Assembly (NCBI GenBank): GCA_021613535.1
Contig: CP075496.1
Coordinates: 992,001 to 1,056,000 of the forward strand
Direction: 5' to 3'
Length of the DNA: 64,000 bases
DNA from: Adineta vaga
Lineage: Eukaryota > Rotifera
The notes under the pieces are model-generated. The model saw only the letters and a list, made by a program, of their open reading frames with translations, was not told the origin of the DNA and ran no database searches. Positions 46,217 through 58,669 of the stretch are shown piece by piece. The position numbers and the translations under genes are program-made. Each line of letters begins with the position of its first letter. Position 1 is the stretch's first letter.

Positions 46217-48397
46217 ATCAAAAAATTTCTTGTACTTTAATTTAAAACATTAGTTACCTGATAGTCGTCTATTTATACTAGCTTTTTCAATATATTGTAG
46301 ACAAATATTTGTACTTTTACCATAGCAGAAGTATCCGCCGCTTTATTTTTCTGTTTATTAGTTACGATAAGAAGAAAAAGTACAAGTAGAATATGTTTTT
46401 ATCGTTCTTCTCTCTTGATTATTCACATGTTTACTGTACATTTCATATTAAAAAAGTACATTGATTGTCATGATTACGTACAAAACTGAATAATTATAAT
46501 TATGGATAAAATGAGTACCGATAAACATATTTCATTAATGACTTTGCACTTCCTTCTTTCACGAAGGCGATATGTGGTAACTATTACATCCATCAGTAAT
46601 AATATCTTAAAAACTCGACCGTTATGATAAATATACTTTGACACTTATAGATTTCATTTATTTCTTATATTTGAGCATTATTGAATAGCAAATTTATAGA
46701 TATCTTATTGTGTATCTGTTTTTAAATTTAAACAAATATTTTTGACAAAAACAGATAAATAAAACTTGAATTTTCATTAGTTATATCAAAATTTATGTTG
46801 TACTAATATATTTAAACGTACAAAGAGAAACGAAAAACTCCGAGTTAAAATCGTGAAAAGTATAACACAGAATAATCGATTAATTCATAAATCATTTAGA
46901 AAAAATACAATTAAAAGTACATTTTGCTTCATGATTGAAAATTCTCAGACAACAACAATCATTTTCCACAGATTCAATTAAAGTTTCTCTATTATCATGA
47001 ATTCAAGATTATTTATTATCGAATAAATTTTAAATAGGTTAACCGAATAATAACAAAAGATTTTCAGACACAATTGTTTAGATTTAATCATGATAGTAAA
47101 TACATCAGATTATGTATAAAAGATAGTCGTCTATTAGAAAAAGGTCGAGAATCTAAAATTATTTTTAATTAAAAACAATATTACGCATCGTGAACATGCA
47201 CATGGTAATGTTTATTCGCCTGTATTGCTGACGAAAATCTAGTAAAACGAAGAAAAGTATGTATAAACTAACTGGGTACAAGAATATCTACCTACCAATA
47301 TACATTTAAAAATTATCATAGACTCAGTGAAGTGTATATTTTCCCAACTAATAGCTCAACAATTATGAATAAAACGTTTCAATCTTTGTTAAATTACGAT
47401 ATAATTATATTTTCTGCATTGATCTATTGTACTATTTTTATTTGTAATTAAATCTATGAAATACAGCTATCTAAATCAATTAATTGCGATATTGTCTACT
47501 AAACTTGATATTAAAGATCCAATATCGAAACCAGTCTATGTTACAGTATTTCATAATGAATCGTATGAAAATCGCATTGGAACTATTTGTTATCGTCGAC
47601 ATAGTTTTATGAGAGAAGCGATTATTATATTGACTGTTATGAGTCTACTAATATTAGCATTCATGTGATTTAAACAAGAAAATGATTCTATTTTTAGAAT
47701 TGACTCACTCAGTATATCATTAAGAACAAAAAGGAGTTTTATTCGAATGTAAACAAATCACGATAAGTGCCAATGGAATATTATTTCATAGTATTCACAG
47801 TGATTCAGGTAATGCTATTTATACGACTCTTGAGTTAATATAGTTTGAACATGATGTAGAGATGTGTATAAATATATATTTCTATTCAAATAGTAAATAT
47901 TGACGGTCAAACAAGTGGAGACTGGCTTTATTTTGAGAGGACGGTTTTTACATAAAAACTTGGATATAGTTTTCCTCAAAATAATGTTAAATTTTACGAT
48001 AAGAAAAGTGAAGCAAGTCTTAAAATAGATCAATTAGAACTTCAAGCTTCCATTCGTAATTGAGATAACATTTTCAAAATAGTATTTAATACTGTCTCAA
48101 TTATTCGATACAACCAAATCTTATGAACAACTACTTTACGATAAAATAAATTATCCATAAAAGCCTATAAACTGAACGTAATAAAATGCAAATATTTTGT
48201 TCATTCATTTTTGGTCGAGTCAGCCATTCAACTTTCAGTACTATGAAAAAATCATCAATGCTTTAAGGAAAGGAGTATGAATGTATATTTTATTAGTAAA
48301 ACTGCATATTTACACATAGTGGGGAGTTACGTTTTGTCTACAAAAATGGCAACTATTGTGCATATTACAAAGAATAAATGTGCTCGAACAGTATTCT
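46217..48397. other. Intergenic with AAAAGTACA motifs
   Basis: TGTACTTTT or its complement occurs near 46231, 46310, 46375, 46451 and 46913, upstream of the gene at 46216. A 70-codon plus-strand frame at 47456-47668 ends in a hydrophobic segment (EAIIILTVMSLLILAFM); it may be a small membrane protein or the remnant of one. Otherwise nothing recognised. Confidence 0.4.
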
Positions 48398-48911
48398 CTA
48401 AGAAGGACCTCCATACCACCTTGACGACCATCGGGACCTCCATGACCACCTTGACGACCATCGGGACCTCCATGACCACCTTGACGGCCATCGGGACCTC
48501 CATGACCACCATGATGACCATCGGGACCTCCATGACCACCATGATGACCATCGGGACCTCCATGACCACCATTGACGACCGTCGGGACCTCCATGACCGC
48601 CATGATGACCATCGGGACCACCATGGTGACCACCTCGTTCTCCGTGTTCACCGCCACGACCTCCTGGACCACCTACAAAAGTGAGATAAATATTAATGTT
48701 ATATTTTGGTATAAAGAATCTTCAATCATTCACGCGTTATATGTGAGAGATTTGAAAACTATCAGAAATCTGTTGAACAACTTATACAGACAACTAATCA
48801 TAGATAACTGAAAATGAAATATTGTTTACCTCGTAATTCGACTGATCAGAAATGTGAATTAGAATCTCTTCGTTTTTTCTTATAAAACTTACCGAATCCT
48901 TGATCAGACAT
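48398..48911 (-). CDS. Gly/His-repeat protein with compensated frameshift, 97 aa
   Basis: Exons 48893-48911 (MSDQGF, phase 1) and 48398-48672, joined in frame. It begins GGPGGRGGEHGERGGHHGGP. A 30-nt unit coding GHGGPDGRQG in one frame repeats about six times. An extra base near 48572 shifts the frame, so the middle reads as Trp/Ser/Arg repeats (SRWSSRWSWR type). A missing base near 48412 restores it, giving a GGPS end at a TAG stop. The frame is open throughout. A TATATATA box lies near 48970. Either a real protein with a switched repeat frame or an early pseudogene. Confidence 0.5.
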
Positions 48912-49390
48912 ATTCACAGATTTTTGTTGGGTTATTTTCAATTTGAATAAATCGATCAGGAATTAATGGGGTATATATAGGTATGTGTAGTTTTGTCCTC
49001 ATGAAACTTCAAGAAAATGTTTGTACTTTTTTCATAATGTGAGCGTTGACCTTTTCTTCCTCTTATTATTGAATACGATAGAAAATGAAGGTGTGTTTTT
49101 TCTTTCGCTCGTTCTTCTGTTCCGTGAATAATTCATGTATTGCTTTCCTTGCCGACACACATATGAATAACTATTAAATCAATCACAATAGTCTTTTAAA
49201 ATGTACTTTAACGGCAAATCAAACTAATATTTACTATTTATATCTTATTTATTTCTATTTAATACGGAAAAAACATCTAGTAACTATGACGTAGATCTCG
49301 AACTGTAAAGTATGTACTTTTTTCATTTGAAGAATGAGTGACAATTTAAAACTATTATTATATACAGTACAAATTGTACTTTTATGACAA
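48912..49390 (-). promoter_or_regulatory. Putative promoter with TATA box and repeated TGTACTTTT motif
   Basis: TATATATACC near 48970, about 60 bp from the start at 48911. TGTACTTT(T) occurs near 49021, 49203, 49313 and 49375. The same motif lies upstream of the gene at 46216 (several) and once (AAAGTACAAAA, about 51244) upstream of 51100. Confidence 0.4.
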
Positions 49391-50262
49391 AAAAAGTGGT
49401 GAGATTGTTTTTTATATTAGACGTGTAACAACGAATAATTCTATGCTGGAATTCTACGCGATATACGCTGAATTATTTATGAGAATTCTTACTGTAAGTA
49501 AAAACAGTTCATATAATTAAATGTAAAATAATCATATCGAGATGAAATTTTACGATATCTTATTTCACATTGTCCTGCTGTGTTAATACAAAAGATAGTT
49601 AGGTGTCGATTGTATTTAAATGTTATTTATTTATTTATTTCAAAGTTGATACGATGGACAGTTATTAAAAATAATCGATGTATTTTTAATGAAGATTTCT
49701 TCAAGTGTTCATCGGAAATTCATATAAAAACAAACAAGATAATATTGGTATAGAATTATTTTATAGAAATGAACTATTTCTCTTCAAGAAAAATGTAATT
49801 TTTTTGTTTGTATTTATATCCAAAAACGTTTGGTAATTCATGGTATGAATCGATGAAAATACACAAGAAAGTACGTGATTAGATATATTAAGAAACTTCG
49901 TTAGAAAGAGTAAGATGGCTAGAATGAAATATTTTTTCTAAACAAAATTTTTAGTTATACGAAGACAGTTTGGATATGAATTTAAAATAAGTCTATTGAG
50001 AGATACTAAAAGGTATGTAGAAATACTCTTCACAACTGATTTCTTTCAAAAATAAACAAAATATCTCAATTAATATTCAAAGCAATTGAATGCAATTCTT
50101 TTAAATAATAGTAACAATAACATGTAGAACAAAAATCGTTCATTATCATAATTACATAATTTGTAAAGTTTACAAAAAGTATTAATTATTGTAATATATT
50201 TTATAAAATGATATATAATTGAGCAACATTTCTCAATAAAAAATATCAGATCTACCGGATTC
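49391..50262. other. Intergenic, AT-rich
   Basis: Nothing recognised; probably 3' flank of the gene ending at 50263. Confidence 0.5.
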
Positions 50263-51100
50263 TTAACGTATACCACCATATCCTGGAGGACCACCGTACG
50301 GAACACCACCGAATCCTGCTGGTGCACCATATGGAACAGGCATAGGTGCACCGTATCGAGCACCACCAGGTCCACCGAATGGACTAGGCATGGGTGCACC
50401 ATATGGAGCACCACCGGGCGCACCATAGGGACCAGGCATAGGTGCACCGTAAGGAACAGCTCCAGGTGGACCATATGCACCAGGCATAGGCATAGGTGCA
50501 CCAAAAGGACCACCTCTAGGTCCACCGTATGGGACACCATATCCTGCAGGTGGACCATACGGCATACCTCCAGGTGGTCCGTACGGACTGCCATAGGGAC
50601 CAACACCATATCCTGCTGGTGCACCTTGATGACCATTATCATATTGTGCTTGTATATTGTCTTGAGCACCACCATGTACTCCTGGTCCATCATGATGACC
50701 ATGACTATTACCATAATCTGCTGATATCATGTGCTGATCGGCCATAGGTGCAGCATGATTATTGTGTGCGTTGCCTTGTGGTGTGTGTGAATGTGCAGAA
50801 CCACCTGATCCATGATCACTATGACTACCATGTGATCCCGCTATACAAAAAGAAAATGAGAATTAGAAGCAATATCTGCTTAGAAAAAAAACTATGATTA
50901 ATTCTTCGATTTTTACACATTTGTAAAGAAAAATGACTTCCGAAAACGTTTTTTTATTACTTATCACAAATCAATCACAACCGTTCTATAACATTACCTG
51001 AATGTTGATGATGATTGTGTCCATGATTATGTTGTCCGTGATTATGTTGTCCATGACTATGTGGCTTATGCGTATGTTGATGCTGTTGTTGACTAGACAT
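50263..51100 (-). CDS. His-rich and Gly/Pro/Tyr-repeat protein, 226 aa
   Basis: Exons 50998-51100 and 50263-50840, in frame. Residues 1-35 are Gln/His-rich (MSSQQQHQHTHKPHSHGQHN). Residues about 35-95 are Ser/Gly/His with QGNAHNNHAAP. The rest is built of PYGAP/YGPPGG repeats (for example GPYGAPGGAPYGAPMPSPFG). No signal peptide or membrane segment. A TATATAAAC box lies near 51152. Sequence of this type is disordered and may phase-separate or bind metal through His; the function is unknown. Third member of the local G-rich cluster. Confidence 0.75.
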
Positions 51101-51756
51101 CTTTTCAAATCCTCACTGTTTCTCTCTCAATAAATGATTGACGATGAATGTGTTTATATATTGTCGTTTGGAAGACTTACTTGCACTTACAACAACATTA
51201 ATCCAGACAAATTTTTTCTTTCTGATTTGTTGGACAATGAGACAAAGTACAAAAATATTGTTTTTTTCATTTTCTATTTCAGAGTAGTTTTTTTCGTTGA
51301 TTCTCTCTGAAAATACCCATTTGGTCGCCTTGAAATAAATGTTATTGAAAAAAATATTTTCTTCTCACCAAAAGAATTACTTTCACATGAGAAGAATAAT
51401 GACGTCAAATAACATTTCTATACGAATAAAGAGTTTTACTAACTACAAAAAGAAGCAATTTTAAAGACGACAATGTTGAGTAAACATATTCTTTTGAAGA
51501 AAAAATCATGCCTATTCGTCATAGAAACATTTCAGACGATCAATTCTGTTATTCACTGAAAATTATTTTAAAACTTCATGGATTCTACATTAATTCAATG
51601 AAAGACATGTTTCATCTATGAAAGTCTAGACATGGCCGATGATTTCAATCTTTTAATCATTTGGTAGTAAAAAATGAGATCTATTCTTTTCTATTTATTG
51701 ATTATCTATAAAGAAAACTGATTTGATCATTATAAATTTAGTTTATAGAATGTAAT
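51101..51756. other. Intergenic
   Basis: Promoter side of the gene starting at 51100 (TATA near 51152) and 3' flank of the gene ending at 51757. No gene seen. Confidence 0.5.
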
Positions 51757-53799
51757 TCATTCGGTATAATGAGTATCATTCCACCAATTTAATAATGGAA
51801 GATCTTTTGGTTCACCTTCGATCATTCGAATCATCAATCCACAACAGATAAAATTTCTACGAATGAATTCTTGTGAAGCAATATTCGATTGAATAATCCA
51901 TTCGAGTTTATCATTCGAAATATTTTTATCAATTTGCTTGATTTTTGCAGTTTCATCAAGTAAAGTTTCACATCTAGCTTCATCTAGAACATCTGGATTT
52001 ATTCGACATTGAAAAACTAATTGATAATATTGATATTTATCACCTTCATTCGTTAATTTTCTCCATAAATATGTAAATCGTGGATGTGCTGAATATTCCA
52101 AACTTGGTGATAAATGTATCGTTTGTTGATTTCTTTTTATTTGACATTGTTGAGTTGATACACGCATACCTGATGTTAATAGAAATGGTGCATAAAAACC
52201 ACGAGAACCATGATAAGCAAGACGCCATGAATTCCACTTGATATTCGTATCAACTAATTTTAAAGGAAATCGTTTCCAACCTTAATTAGCAAATCTATTT
52301 GAATATCTAAAATAAAAATAAAAGTTTGAATTACCTTCAGAATGAAAAGAATCTTCGTCATTCAGATTCGATGAATCGACTACATGATCATAAGGAATTA
52401 TTCCACTATTAGTTGTATGTATTGTATCCCACATTAAATCCATTAAACGTTTTTCAATTGTTAAAGTATGTTCACCAAGTACAATTGAATATACTTGACA
52501 ATCGAATTTTGTCGAACAATCTTTAATTGCTTGAATAATTAATACTGATGATTCATTTTCTAATTGTTTACTAATGACTTGATTATATGTTGGATGAATA
52601 TTTATATAGAGAATAATACTACTCGCTTGTTCAATACGTTCAACAGTGAATGTTTCTTCTGGTAATTTCATAAGCACAGAAAGATTCAAACAGAAACGTT
52701 GTGAAATGGAATTTGTCTTTGATATCCATTGTTTATAATCTCCATTAAGACGTATGATTAATAAACGATCTATAGAAATGAAAAATAAAAAAAAATTTTT
52801 TTTTCGTGAAAATCTTGTGATATTACTTTCTTCTTTTTCATTTTGATCAATTAATATTGGTAAAACTTGATTAGATAAATTAATTTGATGAAATATTTTT
52901 CTAAATTTTTTATTCAATTGAAATTCATTTGTTATATTTATAGATAATTGACAAAGTGCATTGATTAATTCAATGATTCGTCTTTGTTGTTCTTTACATT
53001 GTTCCTCTAATTCTTCTTCAATTCTTTCGATAAAATATTCTTCACGATGAAATCTTCGTTCTTGTCGATTTTCTATATAATATTCAATAAAATTCCGTGA
53101 AGTTGTAGAATCGGTCGTACGATAAAGAGAATCCATTATATGTTTACTTAGTATTGAATCTTCATCCATTTCATGAATGAATTGTTCAAGAAGTTTTCGA
53201 CGTCTATTCCAATGATTGACACATTTCATTATTGTTTGTGTCAATAAATTTTGTTGAGAAAAAACAGTTGTAATGCCAGATTCATTATATTTGCCAATCA
53301 TTCGATTGATTTCATTTGCATATCCATAATGTTGTCGAAACCATTGAAAGATTCGTGAAGAATGATCATGAAAATTATATGAATCAATAATTTGAAATAA
53401 ATGTGCCAATTCACTATCAATTCGTGATATTTGTTGACGTATTTTCGTGATACCTGATCGAATTTCTTCAATGTTTTCTCGATTTTCATTTCTTGTTGAT
53501 GATATTTGTGCAATATTTTCAATTTCATTACGCATTGTTTGAAGTGCATGAAAAAATTCTTCTTCAATTATCTGACGTGTTTGATTAATAATCAAATTAT
53601 TTTCATTAAGATCATGAAAAAATTGTTTTCCAAGAAGACTTTCTCGTTGATACAAAACATCATTATCATGTTGCGATGTTTCTGCACCATAAGTACGTTT
53701 TCTTTCAAGATTTCGTTCAAGTTGTGTAATTTGTTTAATACTATCCGATACTTGATCATCAACAAAACGTTTCAAACAAAATTCTAAGGCAATATCCAT
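51757..53799 (-). CDS. Coiled-coil protein with possible ADP-ribosyltransferase-like C-terminus
   Basis: 643 aa from exons 52827-53799, 52335-52769 and 51757-52280. Residues 1-320 are mostly charged helix/coiled coil (SDSIKQITQLERNLERK; RIEEELEEQCKEQQRR). The middle is a mixed region (ERIEQASSIILYINIHPTYN). The last 180 residues read WKRFPLKLVDTNIKWNSWRL, AYHGSRGFYAPFLLTSGM, HLSPSLEYSAHPRFTYLW, YQLVFQCRINP and LEWIIQSN. The HG near a following 'ILxxG', then a SPS.EY segment and LEW resemble the H-Y-E order of PARP-like folds; this is inference, not a confirmed family. The start at 53799 follows a TTTTCAAG site; an upstream in-frame ATG exists at 53868. Confidence 0.65.
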
Positions 53800-54040
53800 G
53801 TATTGTATTTCTTGAAAATAAAAAGTAATTTTGAGTGTAGATTGTCTTTTTAGTGAATATTTACACAATGATATCTAAGGCAACTATCATAAATCATTTC
53901 TCTCTACTGTCATGTTTTATCTATGCACTGAAGAATGTAAAAAATGTGTAAATATAATCTGGTTTTATTGAGGAAAAAAAATAGGTCGTTGTTCTATGAA
54001 AATCTTCATAGAAATGTTTATGATATCAAACAAATAGTTC

Positions 54041-55003
54041 TTAGTTTTTCGATTCAATCTTTGCAAGAATTTTCGATGGACCAATTTGTGTAAACTTTGT
54101 TTTACTTGCTGAACATGAATATTTCTGTTTCATTAGTAAATCTGAAAGACGATGTGGTGTTGTTCGTGGTGGCATAAAATACATAAAATCTCGTCGAAGT
54201 ATCGCTAAGAAATAAATCACATATAAAGAAATTGATGATGGTTGTTTTAAACCGAGTTTCTTATGAAAATTTTCTCCACCAACAACATAAAGAAGTGCAT
54301 TTAATAAACTTTCGATAAGTGATTTTGGTAAAAGAAATCCATACCATTTTTGTACAAGTTTATGAATTGAATTTGTTAAAACTTTACCGGCTTCTGTTTC
54401 ATTTGAACTTATATTATTCGTTGTATAATTATTCACAATTGAATAAGATTCTTCTAAAGATCTTGGTAAATCTTCTAAATTCATTTTTTCTCCAACTTTT
54501 TTATAGAACGTAAATAAAGCTTGTTTTTCTCTTTCATCTAAATGTCTCCAACCAAAAACATCAATCATCCGTATTGTATCAACAATAAAACAACATAAAA
54601 CATAAACAAAATCTTCATTTCGTGTTCGATTACTAAAAATACCATGAATATTGTTTAAATGTTCGATACTCGCTTGTCCTTCTTCACTATCTAGACCATA
54701 ATCAATCCAAGCATGCATAAGTATATCCGTATCATTAACACGTTTTTCTGTTTCTCCTGCAATTGTATTTGTTTGATAATAAACTTTGGAAATTGTTGGA
54801 GAAACAAATGTTCGATAAAATGCTAAATTAATACCATAAAAACATTCGAAAGGAAATTCATAACAACATAAATGATGATAGATTTGTTCGGCAGTTAAAT
54901 TCGATGAATTTCGTTTATATTGAAAATACCATTGAAGACGTATTCGATAGAATAAGATCAACAAACATACAAGAAAACTTGATAGAATAATCAAAAGAAA
55001 CAT
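54041..55003 (-). CDS. DUF2236 / mpaB-type ER-bound oxygenase
   Basis: 320 aa, single exon. An N-terminal membrane segment (MFLLIILSSFLVCLLILF) is followed by the DUF2236 (rubber oxygenase/mpaB) core: FYRTFVSPTISKVYYQT, GETEKRVNDTDILMHAW, LNNIHGIF, then FVYVLCCFIVDTIRMIDVFG and WRHLDEREKQALF. Family members are haem or metal oxygenases acting on lipids or isoprenoids, often ER-anchored. A second hydrophobic stretch lies near the C-terminus (SISLYVIYFLAIL). The substrate cannot be told. Being intronless among intron-rich neighbours, it could come from retroposition or transfer. Confidence 0.8.
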   Translation of the reverse strand: MFLLIILSSFLVCLLILFYRIRLQWYFQYKRNSSNLTAEQIYHHLCCYEFPFECFYGINLAFYRTFVSPTISKVYYQTNTIAGETEKRVNDTDILMHAWIDYGLDSEEGQASIEHLNNIHGIFSNRTRNEDFVYVLCCFIVDTIRMIDVFGWRHLDEREKQALFTFYKKVGEKMNLEDLPRSLEESYSIVNNYTTNNISSNETEAGKVLTNSIHKLVQKWYGFLLPKSLIESLLNALLYVVGGENFHKKLGLKQPSSISLYVIYFLAILRRDFMYFMPPRTTPHRLSDLLMKQKYSCSASKTKFTQIGPSKILAKIESKN

Positions 55004-55142
55004 AGTTTATTCAAAATGAATAATTAGAAGAAAAGAAAAACAAGTAATTTTCCGTTCCGTTTCAATGATTTATGTCATTCAAAGTTATAAATAACTTACA
55101 ATCATCGTCAATCGTTAAAATATGTATTAATAATTTGATTTA

Positions 55143-56084
55143 TCAAATGAAAGGAATCCAATGAGGTAAAATTCTTCGATGATTTTTCTTCCAAGAAATA
55201 ATTTTCATAAATTCTTGTCGAAATTCATCAAATGTTATTAAAAAAAGTGGAAATGATAAAATATGATATGTAAAAAGGATTGCATCTAATCCCATAAGAA
55301 TAACAAGATCGACAGTATCAACAAAAAATCCAAAACCAATTGTTCCTGGTATTGTCATAATCATAAAAAGAAATGTTGTTATAACTGATGTAATCGATAC
55401 AGTTCGATAATGAATACGTGAATTTCTCAGAAGACTTGTACGACGTATACGAAGTAAGTGGGAAATAATTCGACTATTAAAGAAAACCATTAAAATAAAA
55501 GGAAGACAATTATACATAACTAAATTAATCCAATCTAATGTTGGAGCAATTTTATAAAGCTTAGAATCTGTAATAATTCTTCCATTTATGTCATAATAAC
55601 AACCAAATATTGATAAATGAAGATTAAACAGAATAAAAAAACAAATCACACATATAATAAGAATATAAGCACTTTTTGAACGACTGAACCATGTTTGATG
55701 AAGACGACGTAATGTCATATATCGATCAAATGAGATTAATACACGTAACCAAGCTGATGTTTGAGCAGAAAAATAATTTAAAAGCCAAGCTAATTTACAT
55801 GAAATAATTGAATAGGAGAAGAAATCAAAATGATATATGGGTTGAGTATAATGATCGAGATTCCATCCGTATAACATTAATATATCAATAATAACAACTG
55901 TACGCATGTAAATTATTGTTGGACGTTCATGATTAGTTCGAAATTTTGGACGATAAAGAATAAAAAGTGTTAAAAGATTTAATAAAGTTCCAATAATAAT
56001 TAAAGATAAAGAATAATATGCGATTATAATTGAATAAATATTTGCTTGTTTTGAATCGATCTTTGTGCTATTTGTCATGATCAA
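55143..56084 (-). CDS. Rhodopsin-family GPCR
   Basis: 313 aa, single exon, seven hydrophobic segments. TM1 holds GTLLNLLTLFIL (N1.50 environment), TM3 ends LISFDRYMTLRRL (DRY-type DRY), a Cys in TM3 (SCKLAWLL) can pair with GCYYDINGR in loop 2, and TM7 ends in SFPLFLITF with DEFRQEF as helix 8; the classical NPxxY is replaced. Short N-terminus with NST glycosylation site. Resembles the expanded orphan peptide-receptor-like GPCRs of rotifers; ligand unknown. Confidence 0.85.
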   Translation of the reverse strand: MIMTNSTKIDSKQANIYSIIIAYYSLSLIIIGTLLNLLTLFILYRPKFRTNHERPTIIYMRTVVIIDILMLYGWNLDHYTQPIYHFDFFSYSIISCKLAWLLNYFSAQTSAWLRVLISFDRYMTLRRLHQTWFSRSKSAYILIICVICFFILFNLHLSIFGCYYDINGRIITDSKLYKIAPTLDWINLVMYNCLPFILMVFFNSRIISHLLRIRRTSLLRNSRIHYRTVSITSVITTFLFMIMTIPGTIGFGFFVDTVDLVILMGLDAILFTYHILSFPLFLITFDEFRQEFMKIISWKKNHRRILPHWIPFI

Positions 56085-56930
56085 ATTGATTGATTTGAAA
56101 ATTGAAATAGGATAAGTACGTGTTAGACGTTTCCCTTTTATAATTATAGATTGAAGAATTTTCTACAAAATAAAAAAATTTTGAATTCGATTTGTTCAAA
56201 ATGAAAAACTAAACTCATTATCTCTTCTAACAGCAAGAAGAAAAACTAGGTCAAATTAATTCTTACGTATTATTTCATAGAAAAAAGAACCTTAAAACAA
56301 CAAAAAAAGGTTCATACTAAATAGAACAAGTCTTCGTAATTGTGCATTTACATTATTCTACTATTACACACAACGATTTTCAAGAAAGAAGAGAACGATG
56401 AACGTTTTCCAGAAGAAATCCGTATGTGAATTCAAACTAATTTTCTCATCCTTATTCAATTACAATTGACTTCTATCATCAACAAACATATCATATTCAC
56501 ATTAGAAAAACAAAAAGTCCGTATTTATTTGTAACTTTCAACTTAATGTTACTCGGATAGATTTACAATAACATTTGATCTGATTGTACAAATTAAATCC
56601 TTTTTTTTTGTATAAAGATGACGAATATTATCAGTTTTAAAGATATTGAATGAATGCAAATCTAGTTTAATTTCATCAACTTTTCTTCGATGACAAGAAC
56701 ATATTAATCACTGTTTTCTTCTCCTAAATACACAACGAAACAAATGAGTATTATAATTTTTCATGTTCGAATACTTTTATCAATAAAAGTTCTTCAAGAA
56801 TCTACCAAAGTACTTTCGAACGTACTCTTATCGTTTTTATTCATGTCATATAAATATTGACATAAGTATTCATTCAAAAGAGAAAAAGAAACATAATCAT
56901 TCTTTTCTTATTCAAAATTCAATAACCACC
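56085..56930. other. Divergent intergenic region between GPCR and P450
   Basis: 847 bp between two divergent genes, probably with both promoters. A TATAAATATT box at about 56848 lies some 80 bp before the P450 start. Nothing else recognised. Confidence 0.5.
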
Positions 56931-58669
56931 ATGTGGTCTATTCTATTGGCAATTATTTTATTATTTTATTTTACTTATCGTTTATTGAAATATTGGATAA
57001 TCGATCCAAAACAAATTCATACTGATCTAGCAAGTCAAGGTATTCCCGGACGATATATTCCTATTGTTGGTGAAATTCTTCATATACGTCGTGCTGCACA
57101 AGCTGGTGATCCACTTGGTCATCTTCGAGCATTAAATGAACAATATGGTTCGTATTATCGATCATCCTTTGGTCCAATATCACGTTTATCTATAAGTGAT
57201 CCATTATTAATTCAAGGTGTATTGAAAACTAATGCACGATTTTATCATAAATCAAATTTAATGCGAATGATTTTAGGAACATTATTAGGTAATAGAAATC
57301 TTTTAATTACTGAAGATCAAATTCATAGTCAACATCGACGTTTAATTGCACCAGTTTTTCAACATCAAAATATCAATTCAATGATTTCATTAATGATTGA
57401 AATCACATCAAGTTATATTAATAAATGGAAATCAATTTCTGAGAATAAAAAAGAAAATGAATATCATGTTGATATACATGAAGAAATGACACGTTTGACA
57501 TTAGATATTGTTACTGGTTGTGTTTTTGGAAGTGGATTAATGAGTAATGACAATGCTCGAGAAGTTATTTATCGAAATGTTACAACAACATTATCAGATG
57601 TTGAAAAACGTATACATAATATGATTGCAATTATTCCAATTGTTAATCGTTTACCTTTACCAAGTAAACAACGTATTGATCGATCTAAACATGATGTTCG
57701 AATTGTTATCCAACGAATAATTGATGAAAGAAAAAAAGGTTTATCAAAATCTTCTTGTAAAGGTTAGATTTAATTTAAGATTTAAATTTTATATTATTTC
57801 TTGGAAAATTTAGGACCTGATTTACTTGATTTAATCTTAGCTGCACGTAATAATGATGAGGATGGAAAACTCACTCAATTCTCCGATGAAGATATTTATG
57901 AAGAAGCACTTACCTTTGGTAAATATTTCAAAAACAAAAAGAAAAAAGAATCGATTAATCATGAGTTTTCTTTAGTTCTCGCTGGTCATGAAACAACATC
58001 CAATCTAATGGTATGGACACTATTTAATTTATCTAATAATCCTGATGTTTGTCAACGATTAGAACATGAAATTGATTCTGTATTGAATGATAATGAAGAT
58101 CTTTCGATATCAACGCTTTCACTTTTAACATATACAGAAGATGTTTTAAAAGAATCTCTTCGATTACATCAACCTGTTCCTACAATTGTTCGAAAAGCAA
58201 TTGAAGATAATACATTAACTGCAAGTGATGGAAAACAAATTCATATAAAAAAAGATACTGATATTCTCATAGATCTCTACAGTCTTCATCAGTAAGTTAT
58301 AGATGAATCGATTGAATCCATTTGTTCTTTCTTTTCTTGGAATCTAGTTCGGAAAGATATTGGTCTGAACCATGGAAATTTGATCCATCAAGATTTACTA
58401 GACGTCATCTTGATACACATTTACCATTTTCAGCGGGACCACGCTCGTGTATTGGTCAAAATTTTGCTATGTTAGAAGCAAAAGTTATGTTAGCAATGAT
58501 GATAAAACATTTTCGATTTGAATTAGTACCAGGACAAAAACATACTCCAGAAATTGTTATTACAATGAGGTAAGAATTAAATTGTTTGTTTTTCTTCTGA
58601 CGTAGAAATGATTCATGCGATGATTTTAGACCGAAATATGGAATGTGGATGAAAGTTTCATCACGATGA
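56931..58669 (+). CDS. Cytochrome P450 monooxygenase
   Basis: 504 aa from exons 56931-57762, 57814-57918, 57976-58291, 58348-58569 and 58630-58669. N-terminal ER anchor (SILLAIILLFYFTYRLL), a PGRYIPIVGE proline hinge, C-helix region with QHRRLIAPVF, I-helix AGHETT (57985-58002), ExxR as ESLR, PERF-like DPSRF, and the haem loop FSAGPRSCIGQNFA with the ligand Cys at about 58450. All key residues are present. It oxidises lipids or foreign compounds; closest in feel to the CYP3/CYP4 clans, but I cannot place the family. Confidence 0.92.

Noticed and set aside
48277-48684. Plus-strand Thr/Met/Ile repeat frame
   Set aside because: Reverse reading of the Gly/His repeat gene; the minus strand has start, intron, TATA box and stop.
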